Part shown: piece after piece, positions 6,450 through 15,300 of the stretch
Layout of the letters: the number at the start of each line of letters is the position of its first letter
How positions within the stretch are numbered: position 1 is the first letter of the stretch
NCBI GenBank assembly: GCA_036841525.1
Contig: DAITVZ010000035.1
Span: forward strand, 1 to 47,564
Source: JAAYEA01 sp012689325
GTDB lineage: Bacteria; Chloroflexota; Anaerolineae; JAAYEA01
Direction of reading: 5' to 3'
Length of the DNA stretch: 47,564 bases
Position numbers and translations under genes: made by a program
Notes under the pieces: model-generated
Seen by the model: only the letters and a program-made list of their open reading frames with translations
Told to the model about the DNA's origin: nothing
The model's database searches: none

Positions 6450-7723
6450 ATCTGCGGGTCTGACTCCGTGCCGTCAGCCTGCCCAACGCGCAGCTCGCCG
6501 CGCGGGGTGCGAAAATAGGCCCAAAAGAGCATCGCGCCCACAGCGCTGATGGCTCCGCCCACCAGAAAGAGCGTCGGGTAGCCCCACGCGCTGATGGCAA
6601 AGCCCCCCGCCCAGGCGACCAGCCCGTAGCTGAGGCCCGTGGCCAGCGTATCCGCCCCGGCCATGGTGGTGCGCCAGCGCGGCGCCACCAGCTCTTGCTG
6701 CAACAGCAGCACCGCCGGGACCATGATCCAGGCGTAGGTGCTATTGAGGACAAAGACCAGCCCGGCGACGGTGGGGTGGGGAGCCAGCGCCAGCGGGACC
6801 AGGTTTACGGCGGAGAGCAGGGTGCAGAGCACGATCAGGCCGACCCGGCCGGAGCGCTTGCCCAGGAACGGCATGGCGAGCGCCGCCACAAAGCCGGCCA
6901 GTCGACCGGCGCCAAACCAGAGCCCGATGGTGGCCGTGGATACCCCCAACACGTCGTCCATATAGACGTTGAAAAAGGTGGAGGCAGCGGATTGGCCGAC
7001 CAGCCGCAGCGCCACCACCACCGCCATGACGGTGATGACCTCATAGGGCGGGCTGCCCGTCCCGCCGGCGACCACAGGGCCGCGAGATGGGTCCACGTCG
7101 ACGGAACGGCGCAGGATGGGGACGGCCGCCGCCAGCAAAAGCGGTGCGACGAGCAGCGCGTAGCGATAAGGCGCTGGGTGGTCCAGCGAGAGGCCCAGTG
7201 TCCTGGCCAGCAGGCTGGGCGCAAAGCCGCCAAGGAGGCTGCCGGCCAGCGCGGCCAGCGGCATCAGCGCCGACTGGACCGAAAAGGCCAGGTCGCGCAT
7301 CTCGACGGTGGCCACGGCCATGAGGAAAGGGCTCGAATTGACGATGAACAGCGACATGCCCAGCCCGGACAGCACGTTGCTGGCGAGGAGCCAGCCGCGC
7401 TGCCAGGCTGCCGGGAGCCATTCTGCTCCCAGGAAGAGCAGCCCGCCCCAAACGGAGAGGGCCAACCCGGCGGTCATGGCGCGCCGCAGGCCCCAGCGCT
7501 GGCCCGCGGCGCCGGCGGGGAGGCCAAAGAACGCCTGGGCCAGGAGCGAAGCCCCGTTCACCAGGCCGATGAACTCGGGGCCATAGCCCAGGCGCAGCAT
7601 ATAGATGTTGAGCAGCACGCTAAAGACGCCGCCATAGAGGGTAAAGCCGAACAGGCTGGAGGCCACCAGGAAGCGACGCGCGTCGCCGCCGAAGGAGCGG
7701 ATGTTGCGCCAGTAGGATAGCAT
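6446..7723 (-). CDS. Major facilitator superfamily transporter
   Basis: A 425-residue polytopic membrane protein with about twelve hydrophobic segments in two halves separated by a loop near residues 205-225. The first cytoplasmic loop carries G-L-R-R-A-M-T, a weak form of the MFS G-x-x-x-D-R-x-x-R-R motif, after the segment Q-A-F-F-G-L-P-A-G. An equivalent loop in the second half reads G-K-R-S-G-R-V-G. The substrate cannot be deduced. The gene starts 17 bp after the stop of the ferric-reductase-like gene, so the two are probably co-transcribed. The ribosome site GGAG is about 12 bases from the ATG, which is far. Confidence 0.82.
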   Translation of the reverse strand: MLSYWRNIRSFGGDARRFLVASSLFGFTLYGGVFSVLLNIYMLRLGYGPEFIGLVNGASLLAQAFFGLPAGAAGQRWGLRRAMTAGLALSVWGGLLFLGAEWLPAAWQRGWLLASNVLSGLGMSLFIVNSSPFLMAVATVEMRDLAFSVQSALMPLAALAGSLLGGFAPSLLARTLGLSLDHPAPYRYALLVAPLLLAAAVPILRRSVDVDPSRGPVVAGGTGSPPYEVITVMAVVVALRLVGQSAASTFFNVYMDDVLGVSTATIGLWFGAGRLAGFVAALAMPFLGKRSGRVGLIVLCTLLSAVNLVPLALAPHPTVAGLVFVLNSTYAWIMVPAVLLLQQELVAPRWRTTMAGADTLATGLSYGLVAWAGGFAISAWGYPTLFLVGGAISAVGAMLFWAYFRTPRGELRVGQADGTESDPQI

Positions 7724-7740
7724 GGGCGGTGTGCGCGCTC

Positions 7741-9021
7741 CTATCTCAGGGCGAACTTTTCATAATGCGTACACCTGCGCGGCACGCCGAGCTGGCGCAG
7801 CGCCGCCAGGACCTTGCTCATCATGATTGCCGGGCCGCAGACGAAGCACTGGCTCTGGGCCACTTCCGGCGCGCAGCGCTGGATCAGCTCGGCGGTGATG
7901 TACCCCTTCTCGCCGGGCCAGTCCGGCTGAGCCGACAGCACGTGAACCACCCGTAGCGTTGGCATGGCCGCGGCCATCTCGTCGAGCTCGCGGCGGAAGA
8001 CGATGTCGCGCTCGGTTTTGTTACCCCACAGGAGCAGCACCTGCCGCTCTAGGCTGCGGTCGTGCATGTAGCGCAGCATGCTCATAAAGGGCGTGATGCC
8101 GATGCCCCCGGCGATGAGCACCAGCCGGTCGGCGTCGTGGTTCATAAAGCTGAACACGCCATAGGGCGCGTCGATATAGGCCTGGTCCTGGGTGGTGGTC
8201 TCGCGGACGGTGGCGGTAAAGTCGCCCACCGCCTTGATGGTGACGCCGAGCTGCGCGGAGGTGGGGCTCGTGCAGATGGTGAAAGGATGCGACTCGGAGA
8301 CGCGGCCCTGGCGGCCGAGTTGCAGGGTCATGAACTGGCCGGGTTGGTGATGGACCGGGCGCCCCTCGAAGCGCAGGCTCCAGGTGTCGTGGGTCTCCTG
8401 GGTGACGGCGGCGACGGCGTAGGGATGGCGGCGCACGTCGGCCAGCCGCAGCAGCTTGGCGACTACGATGGCGACATAGGTGGCCGCCATGGCGAGCCAC
8501 AGGGCGCGCACCAGGCCGCCGCCCGTGTCGCTGCCGAAGAGGAGGCTGTGCAGCAGGCCCGCGGGGAGCACCAGGTAGCTCGCCAGGTGGATGCGCTTCC
8601 AGGTCTCATAGCTCCACTTGAGGCGGCGGTAGAGGAGCGCCGCGCCCGCCACGGCCAGCAGAAGCGTCAGCGTCACGGCGCCGCCGATCTTGGCCGGGGT
8701 GATGGTGGGGATGAGTCCCGCGGCCAGGTCGGAGGCGAAGAGAAACGCCGGATGGATTACCAGGAGGATGAGCGCCAGCACGCCGGTGACCCGGTGCATG
8801 GCGAACATGCGGTCCAGGCCGATCCCCCGCTCCAGCCAGCGGACCTTGGAGCTGAGGACGAACTGGTAAAAGACCATGACGAACCCCACCAGCGCCAACA
8901 CTCGGCCCCCGCTGTAGAGGTATGCACTGGCAGGCAGGCCGGACGAGAGGGTCCTCGCCCAGACGGCCAGCGGGATCAGTGCCGTGATGGCGATGACCAC
9001 GATGAGCAGCGTTCGCTTCAT
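7741..9021 (-). CDS. Ferric-reductase-like transmembrane flavohaem oxidoreductase
   Basis: A 426-residue NOX/FRE-type membrane protein. Residues 1-200 hold about six transmembrane helices of a ferric-reductase-like domain. Two histidine pairs suited to haem are visible, M-H-R-V-T-G with V-I-H-P, and I-H-L-A-S-Y with L-L-H-S-L. A ferredoxin-reductase-like FAD domain follows (H-P-F-T-I-C-T-S-P binds flavin). Then comes an NAD(P) domain (G-G-I-G-I-T-P-F, and late F-V-C-G-P with the M-x-x-V pattern). It should carry electrons from cytosolic NAD(P)H through FAD and haem to an external or membrane acceptor such as ferric iron, oxygen or a partner protein. The start was set at 9021 on GGGAGG; an upstream in-frame Met lacks a ribosome site. 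It lies between the hydroxyacid dehydrogenase and MFS genes in the same direction. Confidence 0.88.
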   Translation of the reverse strand: MKRTLLIVVIAITALIPLAVWARTLSSGLPASAYLYSGGRVLALVGFVMVFYQFVLSSKVRWLERGIGLDRMFAMHRVTGVLALILLVIHPAFLFASDLAAGLIPTITPAKIGGAVTLTLLLAVAGAALLYRRLKWSYETWKRIHLASYLVLPAGLLHSLLFGSDTGGGLVRALWLAMAATYVAIVVAKLLRLADVRRHPYAVAAVTQETHDTWSLRFEGRPVHHQPGQFMTLQLGRQGRVSESHPFTICTSPTSAQLGVTIKAVGDFTATVRETTTQDQAYIDAPYGVFSFMNHDADRLVLIAGGIGITPFMSMLRYMHDRSLERQVLLLWGNKTERDIVFRRELDEMAAAMPTLRVVHVLSAQPDWPGEKGYITAELIQRCAPEVAQSQCFVCGPAIMMSKVLAALRQLGVPRRCTHYEKFALR

Positions 9022-9087
9022 GCGCGCCTCCCTATGGAACACGGGACACGGATGCCGACCAATCAGACTGATTCAGGATCTGACTTG

Positions 9088-10083
9088 CTAAGCCAGTATC
9101 TTGATTTTGTCCGGGTTCACCCAGTTGGCGAGCGGTTTGCCCTGCAGGAACCGTTCCATGTCGTCGATGACCGTCGCGGCCAGGCGCAGCCGGGACTCGG
9201 TGGCCCAGCCCGCCATGTGCGGAGTCAGGATCACGTTATCGAGCTTGCGGAAGGGGCTATCCTCCGCCAGCGGCTCCTGCGGAAAGACGTCCAGCGCGGC
9301 GCTAAAGCGGCCGGTCTGCAGCTCTTGCAGCAGCGCATCATAGTCCATCACCACCGCGCGGGCGTTGTTCACCAGCACCGCGCCATCGCGGATCATCCGC
9401 ACGTGCTGGGCGGTGATCATGCCGATGGTCTCGTCGGTGACCGGCGCGTGGACCGAGATCACGTCGCTGGTGGACATCAGCTCTTCCAGGGAGACCAGCT
9501 CCACGCCCAGCTCCTGGGCGGCTGCCTGCGGCAGGTAGGGGTCGAAGACCAGCACCTTGCAGTGGAACGGCTCCAGCAGCTTGATCACCCGGCGGCCAAC
9601 CATGCTCGCCGAGATCAGGCCGACCCGCTTGCCATAGAGCTCGCGGATGTGGGCCCGCGTCGGCCAGCGCACGCCGGACTTGAGCTGGGCGTTCATGGTC
9701 TGATAGTTGCGCAGGAGCGCCAGCATCATGAGCAGGGTGAACTCGGCCACCGAGTCGGCGATGGTGGCAGCGGAGTTCACCACGGTGATGCCGTGATCGG
9801 CGACGATGGGGAACATGGCGCGGACACTGCCCGCGGCGTGGCCGATAATCTTGAGCTTGTCGGCGCGGGCCAGCATCTCTTCGGTGAACTTGGGCACGCC
9901 CCAGCTTGTGAGCAGGCCCCAGGCCCCGGGCAGGCGCTCCTGGAGCTCCTCGGCGGTGAGCGGCTTTTCGCCCAGGTTCCAGATGGGCGTGGCAAAGGAT
10001 TCGAGCTGGGCCTTGGCGCTCTCAGACAGGATGTCGCGGCAGAGCTCCTGCCCAGGCACAACGACGACGATCGGCTTGTTCAT
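9088..10083 (-). CDS. D-isomer-specific 2-hydroxyacid dehydrogenase with unusual nucleotide-binding loop
   Basis: A 331-residue cytoplasmic protein of the D-2-hydroxyacid dehydrogenase (PGDH/LDH) family. The catalytic triad is visible: Arg in N-N-A-R-A, Glu in F-P-Q-E-P-L, His in T-P-H-M-A-G. The helix before the Rossmann domain is normal (V-A-E-F-T-L-L-M-M-L-A-L-L-R). The dinucleotide loop reads V-G-L-I-S-A-S-M-V-G-R-R-V, where the family has G-(x)-G-x-(I)-G; the first two glycines are replaced by Ser-Ala-Ser. Cofactor binding may differ. The ribosome site GGGAGGG lies 6 bases before the ATG. A TATACT at 10106-10101 could give a very short leader, or the gene may be read through from the NHL gene 34 bp upstream. 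The substrate is unknown. Confidence 0.85.
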   Translation of the reverse strand: MNKPIVVVVPGQELCRDILSESAKAQLESFATPIWNLGEKPLTAEELQERLPGAWGLLTSWGVPKFTEEMLARADKLKIIGHAAGSVRAMFPIVADHGITVVNSAATIADSVAEFTLLMMLALLRNYQTMNAQLKSGVRWPTRAHIRELYGKRVGLISASMVGRRVIKLLEPFHCKVLVFDPYLPQAAAQELGVELVSLEELMSTSDVISVHAPVTDETIGMITAQHVRMIRDGAVLVNNARAVVMDYDALLQELQTGRFSAALDVFPQEPLAEDSPFRKLDNVILTPHMAGWATESRLRLAATVIDDMERFLQGKPLANWVNPDKIKILA

Positions 10084-10117
10084 TCTAGACCCTCCCTTTA
10101 AGTATAGGCGCGTAGCG

Positions 10118-12034
10118 CTACTTCCTGACCAACGGCAAGACGAGGCGGCGGCTCATCGTCACGCGGGCGAACTTTTGGATGCGGTGGTTGCCCTTGTCCG
10201 CCACATAGACGTTGCCCCCAGCATCGACGGCGATGCCGCTGGGCTCCAGGAACTGCCCGAGACCCGCTCCGCGCGTGCCCCACATCGCCAGCAGATGGCC
10301 GGCGCGGTCGAACTTTTGTACGCGGTGGTTGTTGGTATCGGCCACATAGACCCCGCCCTGGGCGTCCACAGCGACGCCGTAAGGATAGTTGAACTGCCCC
10401 GGCGCGGACCCGCGGCTGCCCCAGGCGCGCAGGTAGCGCCCTTGCAGGTCAAAGACCTGGATGCGGTGGTTGTCGGCATCGGCGACAAAGACCTCGCCGC
10501 CGCCGATGGCCAGCAGGCGCGGCCCGCGGAACTGTCCCGGCGCGTCGCCATAGCTCCCCCAGGCGAAGGCGAAGGCGCCATTGGGCTGAAAGACCTGCAC
10601 GCGATTGTTGCCGGTGTCCGTGACATAGATGCGCCGGTCGGCGCTGACGGCCACGCCGCGCGGGAAGGCAAATGCTCCGGCGCTGCTGCCGTTATAGCCC
10701 CACTTGAGGAGAAAGTCGCCATTGGGCTTGAACGCCTGCACGCGGTGGTTGTAAAAGTCCACCACATAGACGTTCCCCTCGGCGCAGGCGGCGACACCGA
10801 TCGGCCAGTAGAAGGAGCCGCCGGGGGAGTAGTAATCGCCGAACTGCCCCCAACTGGACAGGTAAGAGCCGTCGGCGGTGAAGGCCTGCACGCGGTTATT
10901 GCGCGTGTCGGTGACATAGACCGTGCCATTGGGCGCCGCGGTGATGCCGATGGGCTCGCGGAAGCGCCCCACGGCGGTGACCTGCCCGCCCCATTGGGCC
11001 AGGTAGCGCCAATCCCGATCAAAACGCTGGATGCGGTTGTTGCCGGAATCGGCGACCAAGACATCATAGCTGGCGCTCACGGCCACGGCATAGGGCAGCG
11101 AGAACTGGCCCGGCCCGTTGCCCTCGCCCCCCCAGGCGCCGAGGTAGAGGCCGCTGCCGGTGTAGCGCTGGATGCGATGGTTGAGGCTATCAGCCAGATA
11201 GAGTGTGTCGCTGCGATCCACGGCCAGCGCCCAGGGATCGCCGAACTGGCCGTCGCCAGGACCCAGGCTCCCCCAGCGCCCCAGCGGCACACCGTCGCAG
11301 GCGAAGCTCTGCACGTCGTCCCGCCCCACGTCCGAGACATAGACGTAGCCGAGCGAGTCGATGGCGATGCCAGCGGGCTGTAGAAACTGGCCGCTGCCGG
11401 AGCCCTGGCTGCCGAAGGAGAGCAGCCACTCCCCCGCGAGGGAGAAGCGCTGCACGCGGTGGTTGCCCATATCGGTGACATAGACAGTGGACTGGCGGTC
11501 GAAGGCCAGGGCGATGGGCTGGTCGAACTGGCCGGGGCCGCTGCCGTAACTGCCCCACTGGTAGAGGAAGCGTCCGTCGCGGTCAAAGACCTGGACGCGG
11601 TGGTTGCCCCGGTCGGCGACATAGACCAGCCCTTGGGACGAGATGGCGAGGCCCTGGGGCGTATCAAAGCGTCCTGCGGCCTGACCAAAGCCGCCCCAAC
11701 TGGCCACAAAGAGGCCGCTGGGGTCGAACTTTTGCATCACGTGGTGGTTCGAGTCGGCCACGTAGACAAAGCCGTTGGCGTCCACGGCGACGCCGCGCGG
11801 CCAGGAGAGCTCGCCGGCCAGCGCCGGCCCGCCCCATTGCATGACATAATCGTAACGCTCTGCGGCGGGCGCGCTGAAAGCGGGCGCAAGGGCGGAGCCG
11901 CCGAGGACCGGGCCGCTCAACTCGGGGGGCAGGGGCGAAGACATCTCACCGGTCGCCGCCGCAGGCGATAGGGCGATCCGGGCGCAAACCAGCCAGAGGA
12001 CGAGAGAAAGCCAGGCTCGACGGCCAGAGGTCAT
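10118..12034 (-). CDS. Secreted protein with twelve NHL repeats
   Basis: A 638-residue exported protein. A signal peptide covers about the first 28 residues (R-R then A-W-L-S-L-V-L-W-L-V-C, cleavage near A-A-A-T). From about residue 75 to 625 there are twelve consecutive NHL repeats of about 47 residues, each with the pattern (P)-x-G-(I/V)-A-(V)-D ... (V)-Y-V-(A/T)-D-x-x-N-(H/N)-R-(I/V)-Q-x-F, then W-G-x-x-G-x-x-x-G-Q-F. Six-bladed NHL propellers are known, so twelve repeats fit two propellers in tandem. The protein ends in L-V-L-P-L-V-R-K. NHL propellers bind proteins, glycans or RNA; an extracellular ligand is likely here. The start chosen is the ATG at 12034; a GTG at 12040 is an equal option because the GAGGTGG ribosome site overlaps it. 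Confidence 0.88.
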   Translation of the reverse strand: MTSGRRAWLSLVLWLVCARIALSPAAATGEMSSPLPPELSGPVLGGSALAPAFSAPAAERYDYVMQWGGPALAGELSWPRGVAVDANGFVYVADSNHHVMQKFDPSGLFVASWGGFGQAAGRFDTPQGLAISSQGLVYVADRGNHRVQVFDRDGRFLYQWGSYGSGPGQFDQPIALAFDRQSTVYVTDMGNHRVQRFSLAGEWLLSFGSQGSGSGQFLQPAGIAIDSLGYVYVSDVGRDDVQSFACDGVPLGRWGSLGPGDGQFGDPWALAVDRSDTLYLADSLNHRIQRYTGSGLYLGAWGGEGNGPGQFSLPYAVAVSASYDVLVADSGNNRIQRFDRDWRYLAQWGGQVTAVGRFREPIGITAAPNGTVYVTDTRNNRVQAFTADGSYLSSWGQFGDYYSPGGSFYWPIGVAACAEGNVYVVDFYNHRVQAFKPNGDFLLKWGYNGSSAGAFAFPRGVAVSADRRIYVTDTGNNRVQVFQPNGAFAFAWGSYGDAPGQFRGPRLLAIGGGEVFVADADNHRIQVFDLQGRYLRAWGSRGSAPGQFNYPYGVAVDAQGGVYVADTNNHRVQKFDRAGHLLAMWGTRGAGLGQFLEPSGIAVDAGGNVYVADKGNHRIQKFARVTMSRRLVLPLVRK

Positions 12035-12113
12035 GTCCACCTCGTAGGCTCCAGAGGATGCCCAGGCCGGGCCAGGCCTGGATCACGGCGCCGCGACATC
12101 CGTTACTTGGACT

Positions 12114-12142
12114 ATTATACGCAACTTGACTTGTGATGAAAA
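12114..12142 (-). promoter_or_regulatory. Promoter of the NHL-repeat gene
   Basis: Minus strand: TTTTCA at 12142-12137, a 17 bp spacer, TATAAT at 12119-12114. It overlaps face to face with the forward promoter at 12126-12154, so the two polymerases would compete. The leader would be about 75 nt. Confidence 0.6.
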
Positions 12143-12154
12143 CAACGCTATACT
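12126..12154 (+). promoter_or_regulatory. Strong sigma70-type promoter of the GNAT-fusion leader
   Basis: TTGACT at 12126-12131, a 17 bp spacer and TATACT at 12149-12154. The start would be near 12161, giving a leader of about 208 nt before the GNAT-fusion ATG. Confidence 0.7.
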
Positions 12155-12188
12155 TGCGGCGTTGGAATCCTGCGAAAGGAGGCGCGTG

Positions 12189-12227
12189 ATGACCTTGGTG
12201 AGCACCTGGAGAGGTAGCTTGTCCTAG
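12189..12227 (+). CDS. Possible 12-codon leader peptide
   Basis: AAAGGAGG ends 6 bases before an ATG that opens a frame of twelve codons ending in TAG (M-T-L-V-S-T-W-R-G-S-L-S). It is 28 nt below the predicted start of transcription. GGCGCG at 12181-12186 can pair with CGCGCC at 12228-12233, enclosing the frame and covering part of its ribosome site. Two terminators follow. It has the architecture of an attenuator leader, but no run of one codon is present to suggest which amino acid would be sensed. It could be an incidental frame. Confidence 0.35.
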   Translation: MTLVSTWRGSLS

Positions 12228-12253
12228 CGCGCCTGGTTCGCCTGCCAATCCTG

Positions 12254-12291
12254 GCGGTCGCCGGCGCATCAGCCCGGGGGACCGCTTTTTT
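12254..12291 (+). terminator. First leader terminator upstream of the GNAT fusion
   Basis: GCGGTC at 12254-12259 pairs with GACCGC at 12280-12285; an inner CCGG/CCGG pairing extends the stem with a small bulge. Six T residues follow directly at 12286-12291. It lies 78 bp before the next gene. Confidence 0.75.
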
Positions 12292-12305
12292 GTTGCCGAT
12301 CTGCT

Positions 12306-12338
12306 AACGCTGCGGCCCCTTGGGCTCGCAGCGTTTTT
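12306..12338 (+). terminator. Second leader terminator upstream of the GNAT fusion
   Basis: AACGCTGCG at 12306-12314 pairs perfectly with CGCAGCGTT at 12327-12335. GCCC/GGGC continues the stem across one bulged base, and the T run covers 12334-12338. Only 30 bp separate it from the next start codon and no promoter is seen between, so the downstream gene would need read-through or antitermination. Confidence 0.75.
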
Positions 12339-12368
12339 GCTTTCGTCTTAGGGAAAGGGGACTCATCC

Positions 12369-15300
12369 ATGTCAGAGCAGTTGATGCTCAGATCGCTGAA
12401 TATCGAGCAGGATGCCGAGGCGTTGGCGACTATGTTCAATGGCTCGGACGACCAGTGGCCCGGCTCGTTCACCGGAGGCGTGCCCTTCAACGTGGAGCGC
12501 ATCCGACGCTGGTACGAGGAAGAGGACGCGCTGGATGTGTTCATCTGGGCCGAGCCGGACGGGACCATCGCCGGGTACTGCTCGTTGCAGGCCCAGGCCT
12601 CGGAGAAGGGCACCGGCTATGTGCACCTGCTGAACGTGCATCCCGCCTACCAGAAGCGCAGCCTGGCGCGCCGCTTCCTGACCAACGCCGTCGAGCGTTG
12701 CGTCAAGCTGGGCTTTCGCCGCCTCGACCTGCATACCTGGCCGGGCAACCTCAAGGCGGTGCCGCTCTACAAAAAGACCGGCTTCTTCTGGATGCCCGAT
12801 ACGCAGGTCTATATGCAGAACTATATTCCGTGGCTGCTGCAGGCGCCGTGCGCCCGGCCGTACTTTGACAAGCACGACTGGTACGCCACGTACAAGCGCA
12901 AGCTGGAGCAGCACGAGGATGACGAGCGCTGGCGCGGCATGAAGGTCTTTACCTACCACTGGGAGGAGGGCGGCGACTCCCTCACCGCCTGGGCCGACCG
13001 GGAGGGACGGGCCATCACCGCGCTGGAGACGGACGCCTTTTTCGCCGCCGCCATCCCGGCCCAGATCAAGCCAGCCAAGGGTGCGCGCACGACCATGCGC
13101 TGGGAGCTGCGCAACAAGGGCGAGCGGCCCCTGTCCGTCTCGATCATCGCCCGCGGCACGGAGCATCTCAAGCTCGACTATCGGGAGAACCTCATCGTGG
13201 CGCCCGGCGAGACCGTGGAGCGATCCGCCGAGGTGGAGGTAGATGCGAAGACGCCGCGGGTGTCACGGCGCAAGCCCGCCCCCAAGATCGAGACGCTGCT
13301 GGTGATCGACGGGCAGACGCTCGAGCTGGGCACGGGCTTGGCTCCCGAGCCCGCGCTGCAGGCGCGGCTGATGCCGCTGCGCTTCACCCTGGCTCCTGGC
13401 GCGCGGCGGTCGGTGAACCTGCAACTGCGGAACGCGCTGGACGTGCCCGTGGAGGCCCAGGTGCAGCTCGTGCCCACGCCGGGGCTGACCCTGAGCAGCA
13501 CGGGGCTGGAGATCGCTCTTCCGCCGCACGGGCAGGGCGGGCTGCCTCTGGAGTTGTCCGCCGCGGCGCCGGGCGCGCACGCGATCCAGGCGCTGGTGAG
13601 CTACCGCGCGGGAGAGCAGCAGGGAGTCGCCGAGCCGCAGCGGCTGCCGGTGTTCGCCCTCTATCCCGGGCAAGCCCTGGCCTGTGACGAGGAGGACGGC
13701 ATCCGCGTGGATACCGACTCGGGCAGCTTTTTCATCGGCAAGGAGGGCGGCGGTCTGAGCCTCTATGCGCTGGAGAGCGATCGGGAGATGGGCAGCATGG
13801 GCGCCGAGTTCGGCCCGCCCTATGACCCCTCCGAGTTCCGCTACGCCCAGGCGAGCCTCTCCTGGCGGCCGGAGGGCAGCGGGGTGGTGGTGACCAGCGA
13901 GCAGGTCTCCCAGCGCTTCCCGGGCCTCGCCCTGGTGCGCGAGCTGCACTTCCTGGGCGGGCCGCTGGTGCGCATGGTGTATAGGCCGCTGAACCGCGGC
14001 GACAAGGAGCATGCACCGGATCTGATGCAGGGCGCCCCGCGCTTCTGGAACACCCAGCGGACCTATACCATCCCGCTGCGAGGCGGGCTGCTGCGCGCCG
14101 AAAGCACGGGCTACCCCGCCGGCGACGACGAGCTGCCACGCAAGACGGACAAGTTCGCCGAGAAATGGATGTCCTACGAGACCAAGTTCGGCACCGTCGG
14201 CATCATCTGGGACAAGAGCTTTGAGGAGCTCGAGTTCTGGGGCGCCCCGTATCTGCGCCGCTGCCGCCTGGCCTGCCCGCCTCACCAGTGGGCCGAGCCG
14301 TTCGAGAGCTGGCTTTACTTTGGCTCCGGCGACTGGCGCGACGTGCAGCGGGCCTGGGCGCGGTTAGCTGGCCGCGAGCAGCCGGCGCTCCTGACCGAAC
14401 CCGAGCCGATCGTCAAGCTGAGCTGCGAGCAAGGGGTGCCGGCGGCGCATGACGGCGCCCTGCAGCCCACGCTCAAGCTGGAGAACCGGCGCGAGCGCAA
14501 GCTGGCCGGCGAGCTGCGGCTGAGCGCGCCGGAGGGCTGGACCGTGCAGCCGGATCGACTGGCGTTCCAGGAGGTCGACCGGGGCAAGCCCTTCACCGCG
14601 CGGGTGACCTTGGAGGCCAAGCGGCCCGCGCCTGCCGGGCTCAAGCTGCGCGCCATCATCTCGACACCGCTCTGCGACGAGGAACGAGAGCTCCCCTTCG
14701 TGGTGCTGGGGGATGGCGGCAAGGTGGCGGTGACGGAGGGCCAGCAGGACGGGCAGGCGGTCTGGACCCTCGACAACCGCCGGATGCGCCTGACGGTAGC
14801 GCCCCAGTTCGCCGGCACGGTGGCGCGCTGGCTCACGCCAGACGGCGCGAACCACCTGGACAGCGCCTTCCCCACGGTCGGCGTCAAGAGCTGGATGGCG
14901 CCCTTCTACGGCGGCATCTGTCCGGTGCTCTGGACTGACGAGGATGGCGGCTACCCCGGCAAGCTCTACCTGGAGCCTCTGGCGGCCAAGGTAGCGACGG
15001 TCAAGGACGGCCAGGGGCTCAAGTGGCAGGGCGTGACGCTCTCCGCCGAGCTGCAGCGCGAGCCGCTGCGCGGGCTGCGGGTGGAGCTCGACTACCTGAC
15101 CACTGGCGATAGCCCGGTGCTCAAGGCGGTGCTGCGGCTGCGCAACGCCACGGGCGCCGTCCGCAAGGTCCAGGGCGGGTTCACCACTTTCTGGGCGGTG
15201 GACGGGAGCTATGCGGAGAACGTGCTGCACGGCGGCGCATGGACCAGCCGTCGCACCGACTATATGGATAGTTGGGTGGATGTGCTGCACTGGGGCGCGG

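Noticed and set aside
8062..10101. A 679-codon forward open frame opposite three minus-strand genes
   Set aside because: It runs across the ferric-reductase-like and hydroxyacid dehydrogenase genes, which have clear domains. Its composition (Gly, Gln, His, Arg, Ala) is that of an antisense frame in GC-rich DNA.
11720..11770. A tRNA-like GTGGTTCGAGTC segment
   Set aside because: It lies in an NHL repeat of a coding gene and no acceptor or anticodon stem surrounds it.
12160..12340. T-box or other known riboswitch in the GNAT-fusion leader
   Set aside because: The T-box GGTGG-x-ACCGCG motif is missing, and none of the common riboswitch cores was recognised. It is kept as an unassigned leader.
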